Source: Planotetraspora kaengkrachanensis (GTDB lineage Bacteria > Actinomycetota > Actinomycetes > Streptosporangiales > Streptosporangiaceae). From it: DNA of 64,000 bases. Position 1 is the first letter of the stretch. Each line of letters starts with the position of its first letter. Below the pieces are notes generated by a model that had not been told where the DNA came from, made no database searches, and saw only the letters and a list, made by a program, of their open reading frames with translations. The DNA lies in contig NZ_BONV01000044.1 of NCBI RefSeq assembly GCF_016862895.1, positions 1-64,000 on the forward strand, read 5' to 3'. The translations under genes were made by a program, and so were the position numbers. Shown here one piece after another: positions 25,894 through 34,019 of the stretch.

Positions 25894-26403
25894 TCACTGC
25901 CCGACCGGGACGCCGTGGCGTCGCAGGGCGTCCAGGAAGGCGCGGTCGTCGGCCGGGGTGACGCCGTAGCGCCTGCCGTCCCCGGTCACGATCACGAGGA
26001 CGTTGTTCGACGGCCGGGTGGCGCACATGCGCACGCGGCCGAGGCCCGCGCAGCGCATGCCGTACAGGGCGATGCCGGGCATGGCCAGCGCGGCCGCGGA
26101 GTCCTGGGCGAGATGGGAGGGCGTCACCGACGTGATGTCGGACAGGCGGATGCGGTAGCGGAGCAGCGGGCCGTACTTCGCGGTCAGCGTCGTCTCCGAC
26201 ACCACGTAGCGCATCAGCGGAAAGCACAGCGCCAGGGCGAGCAGGTACGACGCGACGAGGACGAGGACGAGACCGAGGAGGAGCTCGGCGAAGGTGCCGG
26301 CGGTCAGGTTGGTCGCCGCGGCGAAACCGAGCAGGGCCGTCACCACGGCCAGCGACAGGTAGCCACGGGACGGACGCGGACGGAAGAGCTCGGGAAGCAT
26401 CAT
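25894..26403 (-). CDS. Membrane protein with bacterial PH-like domain
   Basis: 169 residues, function unknown. Two adjacent hydrophobic helices (about residues 17-60) are followed by a beta-rich region (YVVSETTLTAKYGPLLRYRI, then VLVIVTGDGRRYGVTPAD) resembling the PH-like domains of small actinobacterial membrane proteins. The segment ending RAFLDALRRHG is typical of proteins that read a rate or position parameter in such domains, but no role is known. ATG 26403 is one of several clustered starts. It follows the TROVE-bL37 terminator, so it is probably transcribed from its own promoter. Confidence 0.7.
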   Translation of the reverse strand: MMLPELFRPRPSRGYLSLAVVTALLGFAAATNLTAGTFAELLLGLVLVLVASYLLALALCFPLMRYVVSETTLTAKYGPLLRYRIRLSDITSVTPSHLAQDSAAALAMPGIALYGMRCAGLGRVRMCATRPSNNVLVIVTGDGRRYGVTPADDRAFLDALRRHGVPVGQ

Positions 26404-26419
26404 GATCACTTTCTTGGCA

Positions 26420-26455
26420 CGAGGGCTCCGGCGCAGAGGTGCGCCGGAGCCCTCG
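26420..26455 (-). terminator. 16-bp-stem terminator of the TROVE-bL37 operon
   Basis: CGAGGGCTCCGGCGCA (26420-26435), loop GAGG, and a perfect complementary arm (26440-26455). It begins 6 bp past the bL37 stop codon, showing that the 25-codon gene is a real transcription unit end. Confidence 0.92.
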
Positions 26456-26461
26456 GGGTCA

Positions 26462-26539
26462 TCAGCCGTGGCCGGGTTTCATCCGGTGGTTGGCGTTCTT
26501 GTTCCTGCGGGTGCGCTTCTTGCGGGCGCGCTTGGACAT
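26462..26539 (-). CDS. Ribosomal protein bL37 (25 aa)
   Basis: Tiny very basic protein of the large ribosomal subunit, found in actinobacteria and seen in mycobacterial ribosome structures. The sequence starts MSKRARKKRTRRNKNANH and ends MKPGHG; the repeated Lys/Arg block followed by N-ANH and a terminal KP motif is the bL37 pattern, though the usual ending GKRPN-A/S is here RMKPGHG. The ATG at 26539 lies 11 bp after the TROVE gene stop, with AGAAAGGT as ribosome binding site. Easily missed because it is so short. A strong terminator follows immediately. Confidence 0.85.
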   Translation of the reverse strand: MSKRARKKRTRRNKNANHRMKPGHG

Positions 26540-26550
26540 GGCGACCTTTC

Positions 26551-27960
26551 TCAGAACGGCCAGGCGCCGGTACGCGCCATCTCGACGTGCGGGATGGCGG
26601 CGAACCAGGCGTCGCTGACGTCGGTGATGATGTGCTCGTGACCGGGCACGGTCACGGCCTCCGCGGCCTCCACGGCCGCGGCCGGGTGGGTGAGGACGAC
26701 GACCCTGTCGTGTCCCCGCACGTGCGCGCGCAGCGCCCGGGCCACGGTCTGCCCGCCGCCCGGCTCGCAGAGGCGGCCGACGGTCTCGAGCAGCCGGTCG
26801 CCGTCTCCTACCGGGACCGTCCCGGTGACCCGCCCGCATTCGACCAGGTCGGCGGAGGCGGCACGCGACGCCAGGGCGGCGCCGAAGACGGCCGCCGCGT
26901 CCGCTCGGGTCAGCGGCGACCCCTCGGAGACCGGCTCGGACATGGGCTCGCTGCGGTCCACGAGGACGACCGTGCGCCCAGGCAGGGCGGGCACCTGGTC
27001 CAGTGAGTGCTCCATGGCCTGCTCCAGAGCCCAGGACCACCGCGACGAGGGGACGGAGCGGTAGCCGGCGAAGATCTCCACGGGCAGCGCCCTGCCGCGC
27101 TTCACCGACTTCTGCGCGGCCAGTTCGGCGGACAGCCAGTCGGCGACCTCGTCGGACAGACCCGCGCGGTCGAAGTCCGGCAGGTGCGCCAGGCGTTCGC
27201 GGTAGCTCATCGGCGGCGCGACCACGGCCCACGCCTTGTCGGTCATCGTCCCGCCCAGCCAGTCGCGCACCTGCCGCCAGGTCATCGCGGCCTTGACGAA
27301 CACGCCGCCCGCGTCGGGCCGCTCCAGCGTGCGCAGGCGCCGGTCGGCGGGTATCGCCTCCAGTTGGGCCCGCGCGCGCAGGGTCGCCAGCGATTCCGGG
27401 ATCGGGTGGGAGCCGCGCCGGCGCACCGCCGCGTACTGGAAGATCTCGTTCTGGATCCGGCCGATCGGCTTGGGGTGGGTGAGGGCGATCACCTCGGAGA
27501 AGGGCATCGCGGCGTCCCCGTCGTCGTAGGTGAGGAGCGCGACCTCGTCGTACAGCCGTGCGACGGCGTCGGCCACGCCCGCCCTGACCGACTTGGGGAT
27601 CGAGCCGCCATGGCGGCGGATCCACTGCGCGAGCAGCTCGCCCGGTTCGTCGGCCCTGGTCAGCAGGTTGTCGATCAGCTCACGCCGCTCCGCGGGCACG
27701 CCGAGCCCGGCAACCATCCGTGCGTGCATGAACTCGACGGCGAGCGCGAGGCCGAACCCGCGCAGCGCGGGCTGACGGCGCGTCCAGTCGATGAGGCCGC
27801 GGACCCATGTCGCCTCGTTGACCGCCAACTGATCGACCAGGGAGGCGAAGCGATCATCCAGGTCCTGCACGCCGTTGGCCGCCAGGGTGCGCGCGGCCAG
27901 GAGAAACAGCTCCTTCTTGGCCGTGGTGACCGAGGGCGCGAGGGGGTGAGGTGTGGTCAT
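26551..27960 (-). CDS. TROVE-vWA protein, Ro60/Rsr homologue
   Basis: 469 residues. The N-terminal two-thirds is a TROVE HEAT-repeat ring (VTTAKKELFLLAARTLAANG, FGLALAVEFMHARMVAG, GRIQNEIFQYAAVRRR), and the C-terminal ~140 residues a von Willebrand A fold. In animals and Deinococcus the family binds misfolded RNA and Y RNA for quality control. The metal site is altered: the DxSxS motif reads DRSEP and the later Asp of the strand before helix 4 is replaced in LTHPA, so metal binding is doubtful. ATG 27960 is preceded by AAGGAGAAGGG. The gene for bL37 follows in the same transcript. Confidence 0.88.
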   Translation of the reverse strand: MTTPHPLAPSVTTAKKELFLLAARTLAANGVQDLDDRFASLVDQLAVNEATWVRGLIDWTRRQPALRGFGLALAVEFMHARMVAGLGVPAERRELIDNLLTRADEPGELLAQWIRRHGGSIPKSVRAGVADAVARLYDEVALLTYDDGDAAMPFSEVIALTHPKPIGRIQNEIFQYAAVRRRGSHPIPESLATLRARAQLEAIPADRRLRTLERPDAGGVFVKAAMTWRQVRDWLGGTMTDKAWAVVAPPMSYRERLAHLPDFDRAGLSDEVADWLSAELAAQKSVKRGRALPVEIFAGYRSVPSSRWSWALEQAMEHSLDQVPALPGRTVVLVDRSEPMSEPVSEGSPLTRADAAAVFGAALASRAASADLVECGRVTGTVPVGDGDRLLETVGRLCEPGGGQTVARALRAHVRGHDRVVVLTHPAAAVEAAEAVTVPGHEHIITDVSDAWFAAIPHVEMARTGAWPF

Positions 27961-28450
27961 GGCCCTTCTCCTTGATCGGCGGGAACCTGTTCCCGCCCTT
28001 TGGGGGCCTCCCGAGATGGAGTGACCGGATTTCTCCGTGAAGGGCCGGGCGGGGCGAAGGAGATGCGGCATGCCCGGCCGCATCCCCGTTCGCCGGCCTG
28101 AGGCGTTCACCGGGAGGCCATCGGCGCCGGACCACCCGCAGGGGTCGCGGCGCGGAGCGGGTCGGTCTGAATGTGAACCGGGGACCCGCCACCCGAGAGG
28201 ACGTCCTTGCTCAAGGGACGTGAGATCGAACGAGCGCAAATGAAGAGGGAAGACATGGACGGCCGGAGATTGCCGTGCAGGCGATCCGCGGTGTCATGTT
28301 CCCCTCCCTTCCGGGCACCCGATTCGGTCGAGAATCCACTCTGTCGGCTCGTGAAGCCCCTCAGCAAGCGGTGTTGACGCCTTCCTTATGGCGAGTCACT
28401 CCGCGGCCGTCAATTCCGCGTCAAGGACAACCTCCGGGCCTGGCGACCGA
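27961..28450 (-). other. Hairpin-rich gene-free region upstream of the TROVE gene; possible ncRNA or leader
   Basis: No credible protein gene in about 490 bp. On the TROVE strand, stems occur at 28157-28189 (7-bp GCGGGTC/GACCCGC with a bulge and inner 3-bp stem), 28062-28084 (GATGCGG/CCGCATC) and 27978-27997 (20-bp near-palindrome of GGCGGGAAC arms, 18 bp before the ATG). A weak promoter candidate, TTGACG-N17-CATAAG, lies at 28413-28385. Bacterial Ro homologues often have their Y RNA gene next door, so this is the natural place to look, but I could not recognise a Y RNA or tRNA-like fold. Confidence 0.35.
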
Positions 28451-28494
28451 CTACACAAGTGTGTAGCGTCTTGTACGCACGAGTAGCGCGCTAC
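28451..28494. promoter_or_regulatory. Two TetR operator palindromes before the TetR-ABC operon
   Basis: CTACACAAGTGTGTAG (28451-28466) has perfect 7-bp arms around two bases, and GTAGCGCGCTAC (28483-28494) is a perfect 12-bp palindrome. Both lie within 70 bp upstream of the TetR start and share a GTAG/CTAC end, as expected for cooperative repressor binding. Confidence 0.7.
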
Positions 28495-28519
28495 ATGAAT
28501 GGATAGGGGACGAGCCATA

Positions 28520-29212
28520 GTGGCGATGACAGGACCGGAACCCGAGGACCTCACCGCCCGCGCCCGCATCAGGGACGCGGCGTTGCGGCACTTCGGCGAG
28601 CACGGGTTCGACCGGGCGACGATCCGCGGGATCGCCGAGACGGCCGGAGTGTCCTCGGGCCTGGTGCGTCATCACTTCGGCTCCAAACAGGGGCTGCGCG
28701 AGGCGTGCGACGACTACCTCCTGAAGGCCGTCCGCCGGCTGAACGACGAGGCCAGAACGCACCGGATGCCGGAGACGAACCCCGTCGCCGCGTCCATGGC
28801 CGCGCTCGGGCCGTACCGGCCGTACATGGCCCGCGCGCTGGCCGGGGGATGGGCCGCGCCCCTGTTCGACGAGATGGTCCGCATGAGCGAGGAGTGGCTC
28901 GCGGAGGCGGATCAGCGCCGTCCCGACCCGCCCTTCTCCGACCTCAGGGCGCGCGCGACGGTGACGACGGCCATGGGGTTGTCGGTCATGGTCCTCTACC
29001 AGCACGTGTCCCGAGGGCTCGGCGTCGACCTGTTCACCCCGGAGGGCGCCCACCTGCTCGCGGTGACCCTGCTCGACGTCTACTCGCACCCCGCGCTCAG
29101 CCCGGAGGAGGCCGTCTCCCTGCGAGACGCCCTCGACAAGATCTCGCACTCATCCACCCAGGAAGGACGCGGAGCCGCACTCCGCAGATTCGAGGAGCAT
29201 CACGATGACTGA
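28520..29212 (+). CDS. TetR-family regulator of the adjacent ABC exporter
   Basis: 230 residues. The N-terminal helix-turn-helix reads RIRDAALRHFGEHGFDRATI followed by AETAGVSSGLVRHHFGSKQGL (about residues 12-55); the C-terminal ligand domain is all helical. GTG 28520 (with ATG 28526 next) fits the GGGGACGAG upstream better than the ATG at 28499, which has no ribosome binding site. Its last 8 bases overlap the start of the ATPase gene, so regulator and exporter are one operon, probably self-repressed through the two palindromes upstream and relieved by the exported compound. Confidence 0.92.
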   Translation: MAMTGPEPEDLTARARIRDAALRHFGEHGFDRATIRGIAETAGVSSGLVRHHFGSKQGLREACDDYLLKAVRRLNDEARTHRMPETNPVAASMAALGPYRPYMARALAGGWAAPLFDEMVRMSEEWLAEADQRRPDPPFSDLRARATVTTAMGLSVMVLYQHVSRGLGVDLFTPEGAHLLAVTLLDVYSHPALSPEEAVSLRDALDKISHSSTQEGRGAALRRFEEHHDD

Positions 29213-30131
29213 CGCCATCTCGGTGGAAGGGCTGGTCAAGACGTTCGGCCGCACCAGGGCGCTGAACGGTCTCGACCTCGTCGTACAGACCGGCGAGGTC
29301 CACGGGTTCCTGGGCCCCAACGGCGCGGGCAAGACCACCACGCTCCGCGTGCTGCTCGGGCTGCTGCGCGCCGATTCCGGCCGGGCGCAGGTCCTCGGCG
29401 GCGACCCCTGGCAGGACACGACGCGGCTGCACCGGCGGCTGGCCTACGTGCCCGGCGACGTGAACCTGTGGCCGAACCTGACCGGCGGCGAGGCCGTCGA
29501 CCTGTTCGGCGACCTGCGCGGCGGCCTGGACCAGGCCCGCCGCGCGGAGCTTCTCGAACGTTTCCGCCTGGACCCGACCAAGCGGTGCCGGACCTATTCC
29601 AAGGGCAACCGGCAGAAGGTCGCGCTCATCGCCGCCTTCGCCTCGGACGTCGAGCTGTTCGTCCTGGACGAGCCCACCTCCGGGCTGGACCCGCTGATGG
29701 AGGCCGCGTTCCAGCAGACCGTCAGGGAGGTGAGCGCCGCGGGCGCGACCGTGCTGCTGTCCAGCCACATCTTCTCCGAGGTCGAGGCCCTCTGCTCAAA
29801 GGTCAGCATCATCCGCGACGGGGTCACCGTCGAGTCCGGCACGCTGGCGCAGCTGCGTCACCTCACCCGGACCTCGGTCGTCGTCGAGGCGGCCCAGCCG
29901 ATCACCGGACTGGACGCGCTGCCAGGCGTGCACGACCTGGTGGCCGACGGCGGCAGGGCCGGGTTCGACGTGGACGCGGCGGCCCTGCCCGGCGTGCTGC
30001 GCCACCTGGCCTCCTTCGAGGTCCAGACGCTGACGAGCCGGCCTCCGACGCTGGAGGAGCTGTTCATGCGGCACTACGGCGACGCGCCCGAGTCCGCCGC
30101 CGAGGCTACCTCCGCAGGAGCGGCCCGATGA
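29205..30131 (+). CDS. ABC exporter ATPase (drug-resistance type)
   Basis: 308-residue ATP-binding subunit. Walker A GPNGAGKTTT at about residues 38-47, a YSKGNRQKV signature where LSGGQ is expected near residue 130, Walker B LFVLDEPTSGLDPL near 150, the H-loop SSHIF, and a C-terminal extension typical of DrrA-like ATPases. It energises the coupled permease, which is encoded in a 4-bp ATGA overlap. Together they probably export a hydrophobic compound. Confidence 0.94.
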   Translation: MTDAISVEGLVKTFGRTRALNGLDLVVQTGEVHGFLGPNGAGKTTTLRVLLGLLRADSGRAQVLGGDPWQDTTRLHRRLAYVPGDVNLWPNLTGGEAVDLFGDLRGGLDQARRAELLERFRLDPTKRCRTYSKGNRQKVALIAAFASDVELFVLDEPTSGLDPLMEAAFQQTVREVSAAGATVLLSSHIFSEVEALCSKVSIIRDGVTVESGTLAQLRHLTRTSVVVEAAQPITGLDALPGVHDLVADGGRAGFDVDAAALPGVLRHLASFEVQTLTSRPPTLEELFMRHYGDAPESAAEATSAGAAR

Positions 30132-31753
30132 GCGCCTACGCGGGAACGGGGCGGCTGGTCCGGCTCGCGCTGCGGCGCGACCGGGTGCAGCTGCCCGTCT
30201 GGATCGCCGGCTCGGCGGTCATCCTGGCCGCCGGCGCCGCCGCCGTCATCGACGAGTTCCCCGATGCGGCGGGACGCGCCACCGCGCTGCAGGGAGCGGG
30301 GACCAGCCCCGCCGTGCTGCTGATGCGCGGCACGCCCGTCGGCACCGACCTCGGCGCGCTGGTGAACTTCCGCAACCTCGCCTTCATGCTGGTGCTGGCG
30401 GCGCTGATGAGCACCTTCGCGGTCGTACGGCACACCCGGCAGAACGAGGAGACCGGCCGGGCGGAGATGATCGGGGCGGCCAGTGTCGGAAGGCGCGCCG
30501 CCCTGACCGCCGCCCTGACCGTGGTCATCGGGGCGAACCTCGTGTTCGGCGTCGCGCTGATCGGCGCCCTGGCGAGCGCGGGCCTGCCCGCCGGCGGCGC
30601 GGTGACCTTCGGCGTCGCGTGCGCGGTGACCGGGATGGCGTTCGCCGGGATCGCCGCGGTCGGCGCGCAGCTGTTCCAGAGCGCCCGCTCCGCCAACGCC
30701 TTCGCCGCCACCGCCGTCGGGGTGGCCTACCTCGTCCGCGGCATCGGCGACGCGCTCGGCGAGCGGGCGGCGGACGGCGTCCAGGTGACGAGCGCCTGGC
30801 CCTCCTGGGTGTCGCCCCTCGGCTGGGGCATGCTGGCGCGCCCGTACGGCGCGGAGCGCCTGTGGGTGCTCGTCCTGCCGATCCTGCTGCTGGTCGCCTG
30901 CGTGTGGGGCGCCTTCGCCCTGGGCGGCCGCCGGGACCTCGGCGCCGGCCTGATTCCCGAGAGGCCCGGCCCGGCCGCCGCCTCGCGCATGCTCCTGAGC
31001 CCGCTCGGGCTGGCGTGGCGGCTGAACCGCGCCTCGACGATCGGCTGGCTGGTGGGCAGTGTGGCGTTCGGCCTCGGCGTCGGCTCACTCGGCGACGTCG
31101 TGAACGACGCGCTCGGCGGCAACGAGGGCGTGTCGAAGCTGATGGGCCAGCTCGCGGGGACGGGCTCCGCCGGCCTCGTGGAGGCGTTCTTCGCCGCCAT
31201 GATGAACGTGTTCGGCGCCGTGGCGGCCTGCTTCGCCGTGCAGGTGCTGCTGAGGCTGCGCTCGGAGGAGGCCGGGGGACCGGCCGAGGCGGTGCTCGCC
31301 ACGGCGGTCGGCCGGGCCAGATGGGTGGCCGCCCACCTCGCCTGCGCGGTCGGCGGAGCGGCGGCGATGCTGGTGCTCGCCGGAGCGGCGACCGGCCTCG
31401 CCGACGCGGCCGTGGGGGGTGAGGTCGGCGTCCTCACCCTGGTCGGCGCCGGGCTGGCGCAACTGCCGGCGGCGACGACCGTGGCCGGGTTCGTGGTGCT
31501 GGTGTTCGGCGGCCTGCCCCGCATGGTGGTGTCACTGGCCTGGGCAGGGCTGGTGGTCAGTCTGGCCTGCGGTCTGCTCGGCGACGTCTTCGGGCTGCCC
31601 CAGGCGGTTCGCGACGTGTCGCCGTTCACCCACGTGCCGGCGATTCCGGCGGTGGACGCCACCCCAGGCCCGATCATCGGGCTTGTCGTGGTGGCGGCCG
31701 CGCTGGCCGCAGCGGGGATGGTGCTGTTCCGCCGGCGGGACCTCGCCACCTGA
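30128..31753 (+). CDS. ABC-2-type exporter permease (541 aa)
   Basis: Polytopic membrane protein with about twelve hydrophobic segments arranged as two similar halves (each starting with an RLALRRDR/WRLNRAST-type amphipathic stretch and a WIAGSAV/WLVGSVA first helix), as in fused polyketide-antibiotic exporter permeases of actinomycetes. Partner of the overlapping ATPase gene. The start ATG at 30128 is fixed by the ATGA coupling. Substrate unknown; the TetR gene in the same operon suggests a response to an antibiotic-like molecule. Confidence 0.9.
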   Translation: MSAYAGTGRLVRLALRRDRVQLPVWIAGSAVILAAGAAAVIDEFPDAAGRATALQGAGTSPAVLLMRGTPVGTDLGALVNFRNLAFMLVLAALMSTFAVVRHTRQNEETGRAEMIGAASVGRRAALTAALTVVIGANLVFGVALIGALASAGLPAGGAVTFGVACAVTGMAFAGIAAVGAQLFQSARSANAFAATAVGVAYLVRGIGDALGERAADGVQVTSAWPSWVSPLGWGMLARPYGAERLWVLVLPILLLVACVWGAFALGGRRDLGAGLIPERPGPAAASRMLLSPLGLAWRLNRASTIGWLVGSVAFGLGVGSLGDVVNDALGGNEGVSKLMGQLAGTGSAGLVEAFFAAMMNVFGAVAACFAVQVLLRLRSEEAGGPAEAVLATAVGRARWVAAHLACAVGGAAAMLVLAGAATGLADAAVGGEVGVLTLVGAGLAQLPAATTVAGFVVLVFGGLPRMVVSLAWAGLVVSLACGLLGDVFGLPQAVRDVSPFTHVPAIPAVDATPGPIIGLVVVAAALAAAGMVLFRRRDLAT

Positions 31754-31802
31754 TCCGGCCCGCCAACAAATGCCGCGATTTCTGTCGGTGCCAGGCGGCA
31801 GA

Positions 31803-32024
31803 ATGACGCGCATTGTGACTACCGCATCCATCGAAGCGCCCGCCCGCCCGCTGCCGGTCGACCTGGTCGACGGGCCCGCCGGGCTGCTGTACCTCCTGCC
31901 CCGGGCACCTCTCACCCTCGACGACTGCGAAGCGCTGTCGGCGGCCCTGGCCGTACGCGCGGCCGCTCTGCGGGACCGCGCGGCGGTCGCGGCCGGCCCG
32001 CGCCAGGAGACCGCGCGACCGTGA
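31803..32024 (+). CDS. Small protein of unknown function (73 aa)
   Basis: Begins MTRIVTTASIEAPARPLPVD and contains a helix-forming region LDDCEALSAALAVRAAALRD; no domain recognised. ATG 31803 has a weak AGGCGG six bases upstream. It begins 50 bp after the exporter permease on the same strand and could be translated from the same transcript. The codon positions are GC-biased in this frame, but antisense and other frames are also open, so it may not be real. Confidence 0.4.
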   Translation: MTRIVTTASIEAPARPLPVDLVDGPAGLLYLLPRAPLTLDDCEALSAALAVRAAALRDRAAVAAGPRQETARP

Positions 32025-32057
32025 CCTCCACGCGCGGGCGGCCCGGCGCGCCGAGCG

Positions 32058-32714
32058 TCAGGCCGCCTTCCGCGCGGTGCCCAGCACGTGGCTGACCCCC
32101 ATGACGGTGAACCGGGAGACGTGATCGACCACGAACCCGGCCGACTCGATGGCGGCCAGGGTGTCCCTGGCGGGGTGGCAGCCGCCGCACACCTGTGACC
32201 AGAGCGGCGTCACGAGGCGCTCGGCCGCCGCCGCGAAGTGGTGGGCCGACCGCACGTGCTCGTAGAAGCGCAGTTCGCCGCCCGGTTCGAGCACCCGCTT
32301 GATCTCGGTCAGGGAACGGCCGAGGTCGGGTGCGGTGCACAGGATCAGCGAGCAGACGACGGCGTCGAACATGCCGTCAGGCACGGGAAGGCCGGAGACG
32401 TCACCGGCGACCCGGTGCACCGGGATCGCCCCCTGCGCGCAGTTCCTGCGGACGGTGTCGAGCAGGAAGGAGTCGGTCTCCGCGACGGCGATCTGGCGGA
32501 CCGTGTCCGGGTAGCAGGCGAACTTGATGCCGTCGCCCGCGCCGATCTCCAGCACCGTTCCGCTGAGACCCTGCAACAGCCGCCGGCGCTCCTCGGTGGG
32601 CCGCAAGGACGACCCGTGCCCGAGACAGGCGGGACGGGGGTGATGGAACTGCTCCATGCCGTGGCCGTGCCACTGCCGGACGTCCGCGGCTCGCCACGAG
32701 GAAATCATCGTCAT
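32058..32714 (-). CDS. Class I SAM-dependent methyltransferase
   Basis: 218 residues. Motif I is VLEIGAGDGIKFACYP near residues 54-69, the acidic end of the second strand follows (VAETD), then GDVSGLPVPDGMFDAVVCSL (motif II region) and VLEPGGELRFYEHVRS (motif III), as in UbiE-like enzymes. The HHPRPACLGHG start of the domain resembles small actinobacterial methyltransferases of unknown substrate. ATG 32714 is six bases after CATATT with GTGACA upstream, suggesting a leaderless message; a later ATG at 32657 is the alternative. Convergent with the small unknown gene. Confidence 0.88.
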   Translation of the reverse strand: MTMISSWRAADVRQWHGHGMEQFHHPRPACLGHGSSLRPTEERRRLLQGLSGTVLEIGAGDGIKFACYPDTVRQIAVAETDSFLLDTVRRNCAQGAIPVHRVAGDVSGLPVPDGMFDAVVCSLILCTAPDLGRSLTEIKRVLEPGGELRFYEHVRSAHHFAAAAERLVTPLWSQVCGGCHPARDTLAAIESAGFVVDHVSRFTVMGVSHVLGTARKAA

Positions 32715-32935
32715 GAACCAAATATGAGCTGGTCCCGCGTTTGTCACGGGGTTCTTGATTGGATTCTGACGGCCGCCCTCCCCATTGCTACGCACCGTTG
32801 ACGCGCCGGTCGCCTATGGTCCGATTTGAGGGTCTTGCGCCCGATATGGGATAGCCGTCCTGGCAGGATCGGGTGAGCGGGGCAACACGGCTCCGAGGGT
32901 CCGGCTCAGCGGGGGCGCTCGAGGTGGAGGGCCGA

Positions 32936-33982
32936 ATGGACGTGCGCCTGATCAGCGATGACGGGGTCGAGGACCGTCTCGTCGGCGAACTGCCGGCACT
33001 GCTCGCCAGGCAGGACGGCCTGGTGTGGGTGGACATCCCCGGCTGCGACAAGGACGCCGCCCGGGTGTTGTCGGAGGTGTTCGCGTTCCATCCCCTGGCG
33101 ATCAAGGACTGCGTCGAGCGCAACCGCGTCCCCAAGACGCACGCCTACCTGGACCACCTGTTCGTCGTCCTGCACACGCCCGAGCGAGGCGAGCGCGGCC
33201 ATGTGCACTACATCGAGATCGACCAGTTCATCGGCCGCAACTATCTGGTGACGGTCCACGGCCCGGTCAACCCGTCGGTCGATCCGCAGGTCGCGCTGCG
33301 CGAGACCAGGGCCGTCCTCGCCCGGATCAGGGCCGGGCGGCTGCGGCCCCGCTCGGGCTTCGAGCTGTCCCACGCGATCGTCTCCGCCCTGATGCGGAAC
33401 CAGGAGGAGTACGTCGAGACCGTGACCAGCGACGTGTGGCGGCTGGAACAGCGGGTCACCGGCGGGTCCGTCGGCGAGCCTGAGGAGTTCCTCAACGAGT
33501 TGTTCCGCGCCCGGCACGGCCTGCTCGCCGTACGCACCATGGCCGCGCTGAGCGCCGCGATCTACGGGGGGATGTCCAACCTCACCCGCATCTCGCCCGG
33601 CGGGCAACGGCTCGTGATCGACATCGCCGGCCAGTTCGAGCGGATCCGCAGCGTGGCCGACGGCGAGCGGGAGTACCTCCAGGGGGTGATCGAGTTCTAC
33701 CAGACGACCCTCACGATCAAGGCCGCGCTGATCGGCCAGGCGCAGAACGAGGAGGTCAAGCACCTCACCGAGGCCAGCTACGCCCAGAACGAGGAGATCA
33801 AGAAGATCTCCGGGTGGGCGGCGATCTTCTTCGCCCCCACGCTCGTCGGGACCGTCTACGGCATGAACTTCGAGCACATGCCGGAGTTGCACTGGATCAT
33901 CGGCTACCCCCTCGCCCTGATGGTCATGGCCCTGACCTCCGGCGCGCTCTACATGATGTTCAAGCGGAGGGGATGGTTGTGA
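32936..33982 (+). CDS. CorA-family Mg2+/divalent cation transporter
   Basis: 348 residues. The large cytoplasmic N-terminal funnel ends in a long helix and two C-terminal transmembrane helices; the first is followed by the signature YGMNFEHMPEL near residues 310-320, the GMN selectivity filter. The extracellular loop and basic C-terminus MFKRRGWL fit CorA topology. ATG 32936 follows GGAGGG; the upstream in-frame extension is unlikely. It stands alone, divergent from the methyltransferase gene. Transports Mg2+, possibly Co2+ or Ni2+. Confidence 0.94.
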   Translation: MDVRLISDDGVEDRLVGELPALLARQDGLVWVDIPGCDKDAARVLSEVFAFHPLAIKDCVERNRVPKTHAYLDHLFVVLHTPERGERGHVHYIEIDQFIGRNYLVTVHGPVNPSVDPQVALRETRAVLARIRAGRLRPRSGFELSHAIVSALMRNQEEYVETVTSDVWRLEQRVTGGSVGEPEEFLNELFRARHGLLAVRTMAALSAAIYGGMSNLTRISPGGQRLVIDIAGQFERIRSVADGEREYLQGVIEFYQTTLTIKAALIGQAQNEEVKHLTEASYAQNEEIKKISGWAAIFFAPTLVGTVYGMNFEHMPELHWIIGYPLALMVMALTSGALYMMFKRRGWL

Positions 33983-34019
33983 CCTCCCCGCCCCGCGCGC
34001 CGTGCGGCCGCGCCGGGTC

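Noticed and set aside
28320-28345. T-loop-like GATTC-GGTCGA-GAATC hairpin as part of a tRNA
   Set aside because: No acceptor, D or anticodon arms at the right spacing; the loop length is wrong for a tRNA.
28400-28420. GAATTGACGG on the minus strand, a stretch also found in 16S rRNA
   Set aside because: Only about ten bases match with no flanking rRNA sequence; chance similarity.
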